A stretch of DNA of 64,000 nucleotides from Lasioglossum baleicum. Taxonomy: Eukaryota; Arthropoda; Insecta; Hymenoptera; Halictidae. Where the stretch lies: positions 10,106,001 through 10,170,000 of the forward strand of contig NC_134930.1 of the NCBI RefSeq assembly GCF_051020765.1, written 5' to 3'. Shown piece after piece: positions 24,401 through 36,500 of this stretch. Position 1 is the stretch's first letter. Each line of letters starts with the position of its first letter. Made by a program: the position numbers and the translations under genes. A model generated the notes under the pieces. The model saw nothing but the letters and a program-made list of their open reading frames with translations, did not search any database and had not been told where the DNA came from.

Positions 24401-25182
24401 TCCTTGGATCGAACCATGGCAGGATTGCGGCTGTGCAAATATAGTAAGGTACACAATACCAAATTAGTACGTACCGATTGTGAACGAACCATCGCTCATT
24501 AAGTAGCTCGCGCTGATTACTCTACTTATTAATGCTATTTAACGCGCTTATCGAATCAATGTCCAGGAAGATTGCTTGCGTGCCGAACGCTTTACCAGGC
24601 GTAACACGGAAAGCATATATCGACCGAAGATTCGATCAGGTTAGACTTGTTTAATAACATCGAATTCGATTCGGCTCGAATCGCGATACCCGTTTCCCGG
24701 AAGAACGTAGTTCAACTTCAACGATTCGAGTTTTGTGAGCACAATCGTTTTATTTTATTTGTACGAATCATTTTCCATCTCACTTTTATCACTTTTCTTC
24801 CACCAGTATGTCATACATTGCAAATGAAAATAACTTTAAATCAATCTGCAAGATGGTGACAATTAAGAACGAGATTCTTTCTTTTACATGTTTAATTTTA
24901 TAAATAAAATGTTTCACATAAATATTAAAAATTTCAGAGGAAGCCGAGAATGAAGTACATGCCATTTGTCATTATTCATTCTAAGATTTTACCGCTTTTC
25001 TGCCGCGAATGAAAATTGTCTGATGAAAATTTGTCGGATTGAATGATTGTAAGCTAATATTTGACGTTAGACTGTGCAGATGGAACCGGCGATCAAGTTC
25101 ATACAATACATAAGTGCGATCGAATTTACTTACCGTTGGACACCGCCAACAGAGTGAATATTGACAAAGTTGACAGAATCAT
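21471..25182 (-). CDS. Secreted S1-family serine protease B (tandem copy of C) with Ser at oxyanion position 193, 256 aa
   Basis: Exons: 25134-25182, 24357-24430, 23629-23723, 23406-23547, 23210-23323, 22474-22626, 21471-21614. Introns are GT-AG with phases 1, 0, 2, 0, 0, 0. The signal peptide begins MILSTLSIFTLLAVSN and activation is at DPR/IVNG after residue 26. The triad His69, Asp115, Ser212 is intact. The pocket has Gly189, Ser190, Asn192, Ala216 and Thr226, which suggests elastase-like preference. The unusual point is exon 7, which starts AGT GAC TCT where sister gene C has GGT GAC TCT. Residue 210 (chymotrypsin 193, an oxyanion-hole position) is therefore Ser instead of the near-invariant Gly. 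The reading frame is otherwise undamaged. I count 20 amino-acid differences from C in 256. The protein may be a catalytically altered or inhibitor-resistant protease, or this may be a polymorphism or base error. Confidence 0.9.
22061..22421. mobile_element. hAT-like MITE in intron 6 of gene B
   Basis: Terminal inverted repeats CAGAGTAGGGCAATA at the left and the mirrored TATTGCCCTGCTCT at the right. It is flanked by 8-bp duplications AGTGTAAC (22053-22060) and AGTGTGAC (22422-22429), one base apart. The interior is rich in ACTAAT/ATTAGT motifs and largely self-complementary. The same insertion is in gene C, so it predates the duplication. Confidence 0.85.
22829..23003. mobile_element. 175-bp hAT-like MITE (TAGACTGCGG family) in intron 5 of gene B
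   Basis: Ends are TAGACTGCGG and CCGCGGTCTA. Perfect 8-bp flanking duplications CTCATCAA occur at 22821-22828 and 23004-23011. Members of the same family occur elsewhere in the window (19565, 28736, 48949, plus fragments near 35585, 38380 and 58935). Confidence 0.85.
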
Positions 25183-25202
25183 GTTTTCGGCCGTATCGTT
25201 TC

Positions 25203-25247
25203 CCCAGACTGCAATGAATCCGCCTAGTGCACCGTTATTTTATATAC
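25203..25247 (-). promoter_or_regulatory. Core promoter of protease gene B
   Basis: Minus-strand TATATAAAAT (around 25237-25246) lies about 30 nt before TGCAGTCTGG, a likely initiator; the ATG is at 25182. The same arrangement occurs in C, as expected from the duplication, and the initiator resembles that of A. Confidence 0.6.
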
Positions 25248-25546
25248 TGTGCTTGCTCTTTCAAGATTTCAAGAGATTTCTCAGCTGCATTGATTCAGAC
25301 TAAGTAGATCTACTGATCTATCTAATCTACAGATTATAATCCGTGATGCATCATTACATACAAAGACTGACAATGTGCGTTTTTTTAGATTTCAACACCT
25401 GCTCTTGTTGTTAACACAAAGGCAAACACGAGACAATTATTCAGAATAGCCTTTTACAGATACATACTATAGTAGATATTTTAATTTCGAATCCTTTGTG
25501 GTTTTACCCACGATGCGTCACTGACACTTCTGTTCTTTTTTACCTA

Positions 25547-26147
25547 CAGGGTATTTCGTTTCTCTGATGACGGAAATATCTTGTGACGCACTGTAGTTAC
25601 AAAAAGAAAATTTGTTTACAAAAATTCTTCGCTATGAAGGGTACAATCATATATCTAATTTGTTTGAGGACTGGAATGGTGGGGAGGGGGGGATTTCAAA
25701 GTCAAATTAAGTTTTTTAAATGGAATGTCCTGTTTTTCATACCATGAATCGATAGAGTATGAATTTCTGAGTTTAATGGTGTAGCGAGTATAATAGTATA
25801 ATAGTTCATATGTCCTAAACCTAATAGTTAACGAGACATTATCCAAAGAAGAAAGAACATTGTTTCGATAATATCTCGTTAAGTATTAGGTTTAGGACAT
25901 ACGAAGGTCAACACTATTATACCCAGAATTTGATACTCTATTGGTTTATGGAATAAAAAATAGGACATTCCATTTAAAAAACTTAATATGACTTTGAAAA
26001 CCCCCCTCCCTCCCCACCATTCTAGTCCTAAAAAAAATTAGACTATATGATTGTACCCTTCATACCGAACAATTTTTGTAAACAATTTTTTTTCGTAACT
26101 TCAGTGTGTCATAAGATATTTTCAAATCAAATGAACGAAACACCCTG
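25547..26147. mobile_element. 601-bp foldback MITE with TA target duplication, upstream of gene B
   Basis: The two halves are inverted copies of about 290 bp. Ends are CAGGGTATTTCGTT and its mirrored match ending ACACCCTG, flanked on both sides by TA (25545-25546 and 26148-26149). The matching place in duplication unit 2 has a single TA and no insert, so the boundaries are exact. TA duplication and CAGGGT ends point to a Tc1/mariner-type non-autonomous element. No transposase is encoded. Confidence 0.9.
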
Positions 26148-27338
26148 TACATATATTGTCTAAAAGATTGTCATTTTATCTCTCGTTGATGTTCATTGAT
26201 GTTCAATGTTGATTGAAAAAAGCGTTATTTATTTATTTCGTAGCACACATGAGTAGACTGCAGATTTTGATTTAAAACGAACATTTTTTACTGAAATTGT
26301 AAGACACAACGACATTAATACACTAATGAACGAAATATTGAATTTATTTCTTAAAGAAATATATGTGCTGCAAATTTAATTGCTTTTTCGTAATTGCCCT
26401 TTCGTATCGTTTAAAAATTAATTGATTCATGTGAAATGCTTGCTATTGATATAAATGCATCGCAATAAATAAATACTTCAAACATTGTGTAAACTAAAAC
26501 GTGGAAAGCGTGTAATTAATCTGAAATTTGACAGAGATATATTTTGTAACATTAACTTTGATGTAAAACAAATTTTATTTACCAATTCCCCTTTGTAAAC
26601 ACTCTTTCTGGGAGAGGACTTCATACAAATTTGTTAAAACTTAATATATTGGTTTGTTTTGAAGAATCTGAAAATAGGAAAATAAAGTAGGCAGTGTGAA
26701 GAATATGTGTTGAATTATATTTCAATGTTTTTACTTGTTTCATATTCTACTGTGATACCCTCCACGAAATGTAAATAGCATATAAAGTGAATCCTCATAT
26801 TTTTCACACCAAGTGAAACGTCAAAATTTGTTTTAAATACAGATTGGAATATAACGAAAATTGTGTGAATAATAACATAGACGGAATAATCCGAGAATTG
26901 AAATTATTGAAATTATGAATTTGTTTACATGGAAATTGATTCGATAAATTTCTTTATCAAAGCACATATTGTGATAAAAATTGCACGAAATCTAAATAAA
27001 AAGAGCCTTGTCGTTTTTGTAATCTAAAACGTTTCAATCGCTTTTAGTGCTCGGTAGGTTTAGTGTTACTTAAGAAAATTTCAGACAAATAAATCGATTG
27101 TTGATCACGGTTATGATACAATTTTATGTAGGGGTTCTGAGAGAAAACGGTTCATTGTGATAAATGGTTTATTAATGTACACGATCAATATTTACATTCG
27201 AATTAACGATTTCCTTATTTAAATTGATTAATAATATAAAAAAATGCCGCATAGTATAAATTTGTCCAGTCTTGTCAATCTATTATTCGCTTAGCCGCTT
27301 CATTTTCAGTTCGTGTTCCGTTTGTTCGGAACAAACAT

Positions 27339-30300
27339 CTATACAGCGTTTGCTTTAATCCAATTAAGATGAGAAGCAACACGGGTGTAAACAGTGGGGT
27401 AGTCGGTCAGAGCGCATCCCATAGCCCACGAAACCAGACCCACGATTTTTCCATTGACAGTCAGTGGACCGCCAGAGTCACCCTGTAACAATAAAGAAAA
27501 CGTGTTGGTGAAACGATTGATTAAACATTAAGTTTATAAATTAATATTTAATTACATCCTGAACATTCTCTTGTCAGAGATTAATTTGCGTGTTCATTAA
27601 TGAGAGTGTGTGTTTTAAAAATCCGTGAATTAACGTATCAACTTTTCGGAGTAATGGAACCCAAAAGGGATATGAATTTTGTAGACCGTATCAACAATTT
27701 TGCGATTCAATTGAATTTTCAAAGTATAAATGTCCCAATTTCCCGAATACTGCACAGTAAATTGGGTTAAATCGATAGAATTCAGTCGGCCAGTGTGTTG
27801 GAACCATTGAGTTTCAATCAAGTTCAAAGGACAGTAGAAAATCATTCAGAAAATACTCTTTTCTCAGGAACGATTCTCTTTTCCATAGATTTCCATTATC
27901 TTTTCCATAGAGTGTAACCAGAGTAGGGCAATAGTAAACTAATATTTAAAAATAACTAATAGTATTTTTGAATATTAGTTAAATAATTTAAAAATGACTA
28001 ATAGTATTTTTGAATATTAGTCATAGCAAAATAGTCATTGGTCAAAACTTTTTGATTAGTTAACGATAACTAATTAATAATATTAATGTATGTTAATCGC
28101 ACAATAGTGACTGATGACTACAGATTGATGACTGATCATGAACTACTAATTCACTAATAAGCAATAGCTAACGATTACTTAGAGCTGTGACTAACTATTT
28201 ATCGTTTAGTTATCACTAACTAATCAAACAGTTTTGACTAATAACTATTTTGCTATGACTAACATTCAAAAGGACTATTAGTCATTTTGAAATATTAGTT
28301 GATTATTGCCCTGCTCTGAGTGTGACATGTGTTGTTGTGTCCGATTAAACATTATCTGAACGAAACTTACGTTGCACGATCCTTTCTCGACCTTTGGATC
28401 GTACGCGCAAACGTGCGATTCGAAGATGTTGTAGCCGGCCTTGTTGTACATGAGTTTGCAGTAATCCTGGTTAGCGATCAGAATGTTGACACGTTGCAGA
28501 TGAATGGTTGTGGGTCCTCCTTGCTGCAATTATACGAAGCGTTTCCAATAAATTAAACAGTGATAGAAACTTTACCTTTTAGAAAGAGTGTCTAAAAGTT
28601 GCAAGCGTTGAAAATAACCCGAGCACTCGAGTGGTGACTCTGAGAGAGAGAGAGAGAGAGGCACCACTAAAAATTGCTGTACATACCATTATTCAAAATA
28701 TTGTTTACATTATTAAATGTGTTGGTATCTCAGCAATAGACTGCGGATCTTTATGTATTTATGGCCAGAATATAAAATTTCACAGAATTCATTACGACTT
28801 TTCCTTATTTCGGATCTATAAAGATTACTACCACTGGAAATACGATTTATTTGTTTCCAATTTCTTGAAATTTTCCAGCAAAAATTAGAAAATTCCATAA
28901 ACATCCGCAGTCTACGAATGGTATTGTACGATACCTAGAATGGAACTAATCCCGGTCGGATGAAATGTTTAATTTTCAAGTTAAATTAGCTCCGACTGCA
29001 AAGGGATAATAAATCCACTCGGTATTCTATGAAACTTAGTAAAACTGAACATTATTTACCCTGAGTCTGCCCCATCCGGAAACCGTGGCCTGCGAATTAG
29101 GTTGGATGACGTCGTTTGCGGACGGAAGTGGTACGAAAGAGATCAGTTTTGATTTCGAGAATGGTTTTTCGACCTGCGACAATGAAAACGATCGTGTAAA
29201 TGATTACGCGTAGTCGTGAATTACGTTAAAAATGTAAGTATGTTTAATCACCTTGAGCAAAGCAATATCATTTTTCCAAGAGTCGCGGGAGTTGTAGTTC
29301 TCATGCGTGATGATTTTCACGATGTCGCGCTCGACGTTCGGTTTCGACAGATTGATCGTTCCGGCAACAACTTTGATCCCGGACGGATTTTTGCTGCAAG
29401 AAAACATAGTTACGAGAAAACCCGCTTCATTTCCCAAAGAAATCAGATGCTCGATCCGCGGGCGACATACTCACCCCTCGACACAGTGAGCCGCGGTGAT
29501 AACATAATTTTCGCTGAGAACCGATCCGCCGCAGAAGTGGAAATCGCTACCTTTGTTTTGGAGGGACACCTGAAAACAAGAGAAGCCCTTTTTATCGCAC
29601 AGTTTCGAATAATTTAATTAAATCTGAGCAGAGAGAAACTCTGTATTTTCGTTCGTTCCTCCATGGCAGAATTCTTTTGTTTTTAAAATCCTGTTGCAAC
29701 AGCATCAAGCAGAACCAATCATTACAAACTGTCATTGCTTGTTGTGGAATTCAATTGTCATTCTAGTTGTAACACCTTACAATTCTTATGAGCTTTTCGT
29801 ATGAAAATCAACACTTTTAAAACGAGAGTGGACGAATAGTAACAAAGAATCTTTTGTGTAACAATTTTTGAAATACACACAAGAGTTAAATATTGTTATA
29901 TTAAATCTTTAATTTGATATAGCAAATGTCTACGATATGTACAACTGAGATGCTGCATTTTTCTGACACCAGTTTTACGTTGTGCCCTACATTTTCAATG
30001 TGGATTGCGAGAGATGAATCGAAGATCCTACGCGGTAGAATTGCAGACTTAGCTGATTCTACTTGCATATACATTATACTCCCGCGTCTCCATTACACGT
30101 TGCATTCTGGAATCCTCATTTACGAATTTCTCCCTCATCAAATAACCATAGATTATAACAGGGACATACTGGTGCTCACCTGATACGGAATGTCGCCTTC
30201 CTTCGCGTCCTCTCCGTTCACGATCCTTGGATCGAACCATGGCAGGATTGCGGCTGTGCAAATATAGTAAGGTACACAATACCAAATTAGTACGTACCGA

Positions 30301-31003
30301 TTGTGAACGAACCATCGCTCATTAAGTAGCTCGCGCTGATTACTCTACTTATTAATGCTATTTAACGCGCTTATCGAATCAATGTCCAGGAAGATTGCTT
30401 GCGTGCCGAACGCAGTATCAGGCATAACACGGAAAGCATACATCGACCGAAGATTCGATCAGATTAGACTTGTTTAATAACATCGAATTCGATTCGGCTC
30501 GAATCGCGATACCCGTTTCCCGGAAGAACGTGTTTCAACTTCAACGATTCGAGTTTTGTGAGCACAATCGTTTTATTTTATTTGTACGAATCATTTTCCA
30601 TCTCACTTTTGTCACTTTTCTTCCACCAGTATGTCATACATTGCAAATGAAAATAACTTTAAACCAATATGGAAGATGGTGACAATTAAGAACGAGATTC
30701 TTTCTTTTACATGTTTAATTTTATAAATAAAATGCTTCACATAAATATTAAAAATTTCAGAGGAAACAGAGAATGAAATACATGCCATTTGTCATTATTC
30801 ATTCTAAGATTTTACCGCTTTTCTGCCGCGAATGAAAATTGTATGATGAAAATGTCTCGGATTGAATGATTGTAAGCTAATATTTGACGTTAGACTGAGC
30901 AGAAGGAACCGGCGATCAAGTTCATACAATACATAAGCGATCGGATTTACTTACCGTTGGACACCGCCAATAGAGTGAATATTGACAAAGTTGACAGAAT
31001 CAT
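27339..31003 (-). CDS. Secreted S1-family serine protease C (tandem copy of B), 256 aa
   Basis: Exons: 30955-31003, 30180-30253, 29475-29569, 29252-29393, 29060-29173, 28371-28523, 27339-27482. All are GT-AG. The protein has the same signal peptide as B, activation at DPR/IVNG after residue 26, the triad His69/Asp115/Ser212 and normal Gly193 in GDSGGP. Pocket residues are Gly189, Ser190, Asn192, Ala216 and Thr226. It is about 92% identical to B. Most differences lie in exons 2 to 5 on the mature enzyme (for example Asn/Asp in GE-N/D-A, Tyr-Val/Asn-Lys, Met/Thr twice, Pro-Ser/Ser-Arg), while exon 6 differs by only one residue. Its introns align with those of B along their length, including two old MITEs, so the whole locus was duplicated. 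It is probably a digestive endopeptidase with small-residue preference; no experimental substrate can be read from sequence. Confidence 0.92.
27919..28318. mobile_element. hAT-like MITE in intron 6 of gene C
   Basis: Duplicate of the element at 22061. Ends are CAGAGTAGGGCAATA and TATTGCCCTGCTCTG, with 8-bp flanks AGTGTAAC (27911-27918) and AGTGTGAC (28319-28326). It is about 40 bp longer because of an internal repeat of the segment around TAATAGTATTTTTGAATATT. Confidence 0.85.
28736..28915. mobile_element. TAGACTGCGG-family MITE in intron 5 of gene C
   Basis: Duplicate of the element at 22829. It starts TAGACTGCGG and ends CCGCAGTCTA. The right-hand target duplication has been lost here, probably by a deletion just after the element. 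Confidence 0.75.
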
Positions 31004-31023
31004 GTTTCCGGCCGTATCGTTTC

Positions 31024-31068
31024 CCCAGACTGCAATGGATCCGCCCAGTGCACCGTTATTTTATATAC
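31024..31068 (-). promoter_or_regulatory. Core promoter of protease gene C
   Basis: Minus-strand TATATAAAAT (around 31058-31067) stands about 30 nt before TGCAGTCTGG; the ATG is at 31003. The core promoter is nearly identical to that of B, so any difference in expression between the twins must come from elsewhere. Confidence 0.6.
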
Positions 31069-31615
31069 TGTGTTTGGTCTTTCAAAATTTCAAGTGGTTT
31101 CTCAGCTCCATTCGTTCAGATTAGATAGATCTGCAATCCGTGTTGAGTCAATACATGGATTTAGCGACCGATTCAGATTATTATGATTAAATTTATTTCT
31201 GATAACACTTCTGAATGACCTGATGTCTCGAATCAACGCAGCACCGGTATGTACCCTGTTTCCGTTCGACAGTGTTTACACAATGTGTGTTTTTTAGATT
31301 CCAACACCCGCTCTTCTTGTTAACACGAAGGCAAACACGAGGCAATTATTCAGGATAGCTTTTAACAGATTTAATAAATATTTCAATTTCAAATCCTGTT
31401 GGTTTTTTCCAACGATACGTCACTGACACTTCTGTTTTTTCTTACATATATTGTCTAAACAATTGTCATTTTATCTCTCGTTAATGTTGATTGATGTTCG
31501 TTGATGTTCGTTTATTTTCAATGTTGATTGAAAAAAGCGTTATTTATTTATTTGGAGCAGAAATTGCAGAAATTGTAAGCTCTGCTGAAATTGTAAGACA
31601 AGCGATATTTAATAT

Positions 31616-32939
31616 TTTTTCAGTTCCTTAGTCGATTCTTCGCTAGCAACAATGATATTGATAACGATTGATCGTTAAGCGAAAAATTATCTCGAGCACA
31701 ATCTTTCTTTTCGTATTATTACTGACAAAAAAAGCATTGAAATCTCTTCTGATTTTGCACAGTCATTGATGCACGTGTTAAAAGTTGTCAGTTGGCGAGG
31801 TATTGCTATAATAATTGTTCAAGAAAGAAAACTTCTCAAATGTGCAAGTTGTGTAATTCACGTCCACGTTATTGTACAATGATATTTAAGAAAGTTAAAT
31901 TCTGTTTTGTAATGGTTCTGTTCGTAATTGGTCGTCTGCCTAGTAGCTATCGAAACATGTTTTGGAAACATTATTTACTCGTTTTTTAGTGACCACTGAT
32001 TTCGTGGTGAGCTGGCTGGGATTTTCTTCGACGCACGCGTTCGGATTTTCTGTTTCATAAGATCCTAATCGCATTTGACAGACACTTGATAAATAAATGC
32101 TGGCCCGATAAGGCCGCTTCAAATAATGATCGTGATTGCATCAAAAGAATCATTTATCGTATGCTGGCTTAGATCTTTATTGGTTTCTACCGTCTAAGTT
32201 TGATAATATAATTGATACTGTCCTAACAATTTTATTTCTAACCACAATCGTGGACTGAAATTCAACTGTTTCGAAACTAAACTGAAAAAAATATTAGTTG
32301 TCCTATATTATGTTGTGAACTATCTATCCTTTTATTCTCCAAATACAAATTATTATTCCTCGACGAAAAATGGCTGTACTTTCTTAATCATTTGTATAAG
32401 AGGAATAATTGCAATTAATTAATACTGTTTTTTACGGTTTCATATGAATCAAACGGCCTGACTAATTAAACTGCATGACGTCAAAGATCATATTGTTCCA
32501 GCGGAAACGTGCTCGATTTGTTTCGGTATCGCGAGTCGCGAGATCGGATTATTACGGTACTTGAACTTTTGTTTTTCTAATGCCTATCCGATAGTACACG
32601 TTGCAAACGAGAAATTCTTGGAGTGGTATAATTAAATTCCGATGCAGGATATGGACCGATATAATCTTTCAAGTATTCTTCGCTGCGCAATTCAGTAGTC
32701 TTGATGGATACAATGTGCTACTGATAATGTGGAACACTGATAACTGCGCCGTATCGATAAGTTTCGACAATGCTTATATTCATACCAAGTCATTGTGACA
32801 CACGCTGCTATATTCGTAAAACAAATAAAGCTCGAGAGACTGATCGTCTATATTTTTTTTTTCGGTGTCGGTATAATGTGTTTTATAGACCAACGATAAG
32901 TTCTCGTAACTTCTCAGCCATTAACGGTTAATTAATTAA
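31616..32939. other. No gene recognised
   Basis: Upstream flank of gene C beyond the duplication. AT-rich unique sequence with a slightly CpG-rich stretch at 32460-32560. Nothing supports an exon. Confidence 0.45.
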
Positions 32940-33186
32940 TTAACACATTATCGACCGGTGATTATTGCTTAATTTTGAAAAATCTATGCTTCATGGCTAA
33001 ACACTTTTTAATGGAACCATCAATAGTAACAGCAATTTTCATTGTGAACTAATAACTCGCCCTCAATAACGTTATCTATTAGTTTCATTGAAGATTGCAA
33101 TGTGAAAGAAAATTTCTGTGCTTTCTTTTGGTACAGCAATCTTATTGAAAATCCTATTAATAGGCTTCCGGTAGGTAAAGTGTTAA
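32940..33186. mobile_element. 247-bp piggyBac-like MITE (CACATTATCGACCGG ends)
   Basis: TTAA CACATTATCGACCGG at the left and CCGGTAGGTAAAGTG TTAA at the right. The CAC...GTG ends and the length resemble 36815, so they may be distant members of one family. Confidence 0.7.
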
Positions 33187-33323
33187 CATTAATTTAATTT
33201 CGAGAAATTTTTTGAATGAGCCAATCCCATTACATTTTTATTATTTTATCTACAACATTTTTCTACAATATCTGATAAAATGTGAAAGAAAGCTGACTCA
33301 CATTATTGGCGTATTAGCTTAAG

Positions 33324-33541
33324 CAGAGTCGGTAGAATCGCCAGATTGAGATTTTTATCCCTACTGTACCTCCCCCTCTACACCGTTACTCCCCTACGCT
33401 ACCGTCACGGCCTGGTCACGTGACGCCTTCCATCTCTGTCGTGTATGTGTCACAATGTCACGTGAGTAATCCAGAGTAAGGCAGAGAGAGGGTAACTTTT
33501 TCCCCTCCATTCGAGTAAATGTCCCTCATTTGGCGACTCTG
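33324..33541. mobile_element. 218-bp hAT-like MITE (CAGAGTCG ends)
   Basis: Ends are CAGAGTCG and CGACTCTG, with TGGCGA next to the right end and TCGCCA near the left. Flanking 8-mers AGCTTAAG and AGTTCAAG agree at 6 of 8 positions. The GC-rich interior includes TCACGTGACG. Moderate confidence because the duplication is imperfect. Confidence 0.6.
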
Positions 33542-36500
33542 AGTTCAAGTAAAGATGTTTCTGATAGGTGTATACAAATGTTTTAATCTTTCTTCAACCT
33601 CCTTTCATTTATATACGTCGTACAAGCTACATTACACTACGATAATGAAACTGGTTAATTAGACACATCGATAGCGAAAAATAATCGCACGAAAAGGCCA
33701 TTGTAATTCTAAGTTATTCTGCACGACCGAGCGAAGAAGATTTTTGGGGTATACGTCGAGGGATACGTCTGTTTCTCTTTAAATGGCTCACCCGGTATAT
33801 TATAAGAACATTTTAAAATTATTACCATTAATTTTCATCCGAAAATACATCAGAAATTTCTTCTTCGGATAATGTTTCTTCTTCATTCGAGGCCAAGCGC
33901 GTACGCGAAACGCTACTAAACGCTTAATACTAAATTAGCTATAAAATTTCAATCCGGACATAGTCGGAATCCAATTTTGTTGGCTTATCATCATAAATCT
34001 TTACCGAATGTAATCAGACCAAAAAGAGCATCCAGGCTCACACAGAACTATAACAAAATCGTCAATAAAGTTTTGTGATCGTAAAAAAAACTTACAGAAT
34101 TATTGGTAATGTTCAAATATTAATAACTATACTAATTTAGATGATAACAAAATGAAATCTGTGCGAAAGTGCAGCTCTGTACACCTACCTGAGAAACTTT
34201 TGTAATACAAGCTTTACACAATTTTCCTTAAAAAAAGCGCGCCTTAAATTCTCTCGACTTTCCATGAAGTTTACTACTTCACGGGTGTACAAATAGAAAA
34301 AGCAACATTGAAGCCTTATTATTATACACAAGTATATTATTATACACAAAAATTTAGAAATCGACTTTTTCCACTTTTTCAGGCCAAATAGACCCCACTT
34401 TGCGTCGGCCTCCGATCCGCTCGATCACAATCAGATTCGCGCTGTGATTAAGAAACGATTCGGAGAGCTGAAAAATTCACGGTGTTTGCTCATTCTGACA
34501 TCGCGCGGAAAATAATTAAATGGAGTTGTGAAGTCTGGGTTGAAGCTCGTCTTTTCAACCAATTGCAGATGCTTCGTTAAACGTATAATTGCACTTCACC
34601 AGATTAATCCTTTTTCGGATCCAACGGTCTTCCTCTTTTTTTTCGATTCTCCCCGCGCCCCGGTCTTTACTCTTTTTGACCTTTGAATTATCCGTAGTAT
34701 ATCGTGGCTCTTAAAGTATCGACTTTCTACAAAAGCGCAGGCGGAACGAACGATTCAAAGGTTGACCGAGGAAAACGAGGACTTTCGAGTGGAGTGGCCG
34801 TGTGAATTATTCGAGTGCGCAGTTTTCTTCCCTTTTCGCGGTGGTGGTACAGATAGAGAAAGAGAGAGAGAGAGAGAGAGAGAGGGCCTCATGGAAAACT
34901 GGAACGAGAAATGTCATTCCGCTGGGACACGGTTCCTTAAAGGGTGCTCAGGAAATTCGTCGGTTCTCCTCTACCGCGATACACTCGACAGAATATGGCG
35001 TAATGCGTTTCACGTTAAACAGAGACTGCTCTCTGATTACTTACCTGCGAACCCGACGTAGCGTCATCCGCGTGTTGCAAACGGATTGACAAAATTGCAA
35101 TCGCGCAAGTACGCTTCGTCGCACACTACGGGCTAATTTCTCTCGAAAAGCAGACCAAAATTGAATTTTATATTCAGTCGGTGTACAAAGTATTCGTACA
35201 TATTAAAAAATCGAATTACTTTTTCAAGATTGGACCCAATAGCTTGAATTTCTTTTCAGACGTTAGAAGGATTAATTTACTAGCTAATGTGTAAATAATT
35301 TTTCTTAAAAATTGTTATTGGTCGCAATTGCGAAGGAAATAGTAAATGTCACGATTTTTAAATTGTTCATGTGTACATGTAATGAAAATTTAGAAGGAGC
35401 CTTTGGTAGATCTAAATAAGTTATATACTTGTACAAAGTTTCATCGAAATATTTGAAAATTTCAGCATACTATTATGTATATTGTTTTCAACTTACTGAA
35501 GATAATAGGGAAGAAAATAAATTTCTATTTCACTCCCGTTTGATTGCAATTCAGGTAAGAAATTTTTATTTTGCATAAAGATCCGCAGTCTAGTTATAAT
35601 TTAGTAAATGAAACGATTTGCTAAGAAACTCAGTGGGCGTTAAATTCATGAATTTTTCTTGAACTTCAGTATGTATTTAATTGTGGGACAGAGGATTGGA
35701 ATTTTGGAAAATAAACTACAGGAAATGATGCTTTATTCATCTACACCAATCAGTTAATAACAACATTTTCTCGCGTTTCAACCCACTGACCGGCGTGCTA
35801 AAAATGTTATAAGTTAAAAACTAAGGTCCACCCTAGTGAGCAAAGCCTTAAATTCGCGGGATAATTCGTTAAGCATCGGGTTCCTTGAAGCGGACCGTGT
35901 AATTTGCATAAACGACCGCAGTGTGGTAATCGCAAAACGATCGTAGAAAGGGGCACATTGATCCTTCTCGGTTCACCGGGTGCCACCGGAAATGGGAGCA
36001 ACACGTGAGCCTCTCTCTCGAGAGAGAGGATGGCGTATTGATCCTTACAGCACCACCTGACCTCCTATCCTTTTTCAACTGGCTACATTATCCTTCCTAA
36101 ATCTGGCGTCGGTGGCCTTATAATTGCATTTGGATTGATCGCGTGAACTGTCCGTTTACATTCTGGGTTCAACGAGGCGGCGGCCTGGTCGGGTAAAACT
36201 ATAAAAATGTCTGCGACGGTTCGGCCGTGGGGCTGCGAATGGTTCCAATCGTACACCACGCGGCAGAGACCGGGCAAGTCCATTTTCTAGCGAAATCCTG
36301 TTGGGATTTCACGTGCTTTCATACTGATAATCTTGATTGTTTGATGCAAGAGTTACATAATTTTCAAAATCAACACTTCAAACGGCAAATATTAAGAATT
36401 CCTGGTATAGAAAATCATTTTATATTGCTTCTTATTTATATATTTCAAAGCAACGTTGTAAGTTTTCGTAACAGAGTTCCACATATGACTGTTAACAACG

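Larger units (their letters stand above)
20500..26320. repeat. Tandem duplication, unit 1 (carries gene B)
   Basis: This stretch aligns along its length with 26370-31615, through exons, introns and flanks. The unit is about 5.8 kb here because a 601-bp transposon (25547-26147) was inserted after duplication; without it both units are about 5.2 kb. Boundaries are approximate. The left edge is near the shared text CCCTTTCGTATCGTTTAAAA (20534 and 26398); the right edge is near TGAAATTGTAAGACA (26299 and 31588). Confidence 0.9.
26370..31615. repeat. Tandem duplication, unit 2 (carries gene C)
   Basis: Direct tandem partner of unit 1 in the same orientation. It retains the uninterrupted site (CTTACATATATTG near 31442) where unit 1 carries a MITE. 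Both units share two older intron MITEs (see 22061/27919 and 22829/28736), which were therefore present before the duplication. Confidence 0.9.

Noticed and set aside
29216..29617. 133-codon plus-strand frame
   Set aside because: It is the antisense reading of exons 3 and 4 of protease C and the intron between them.
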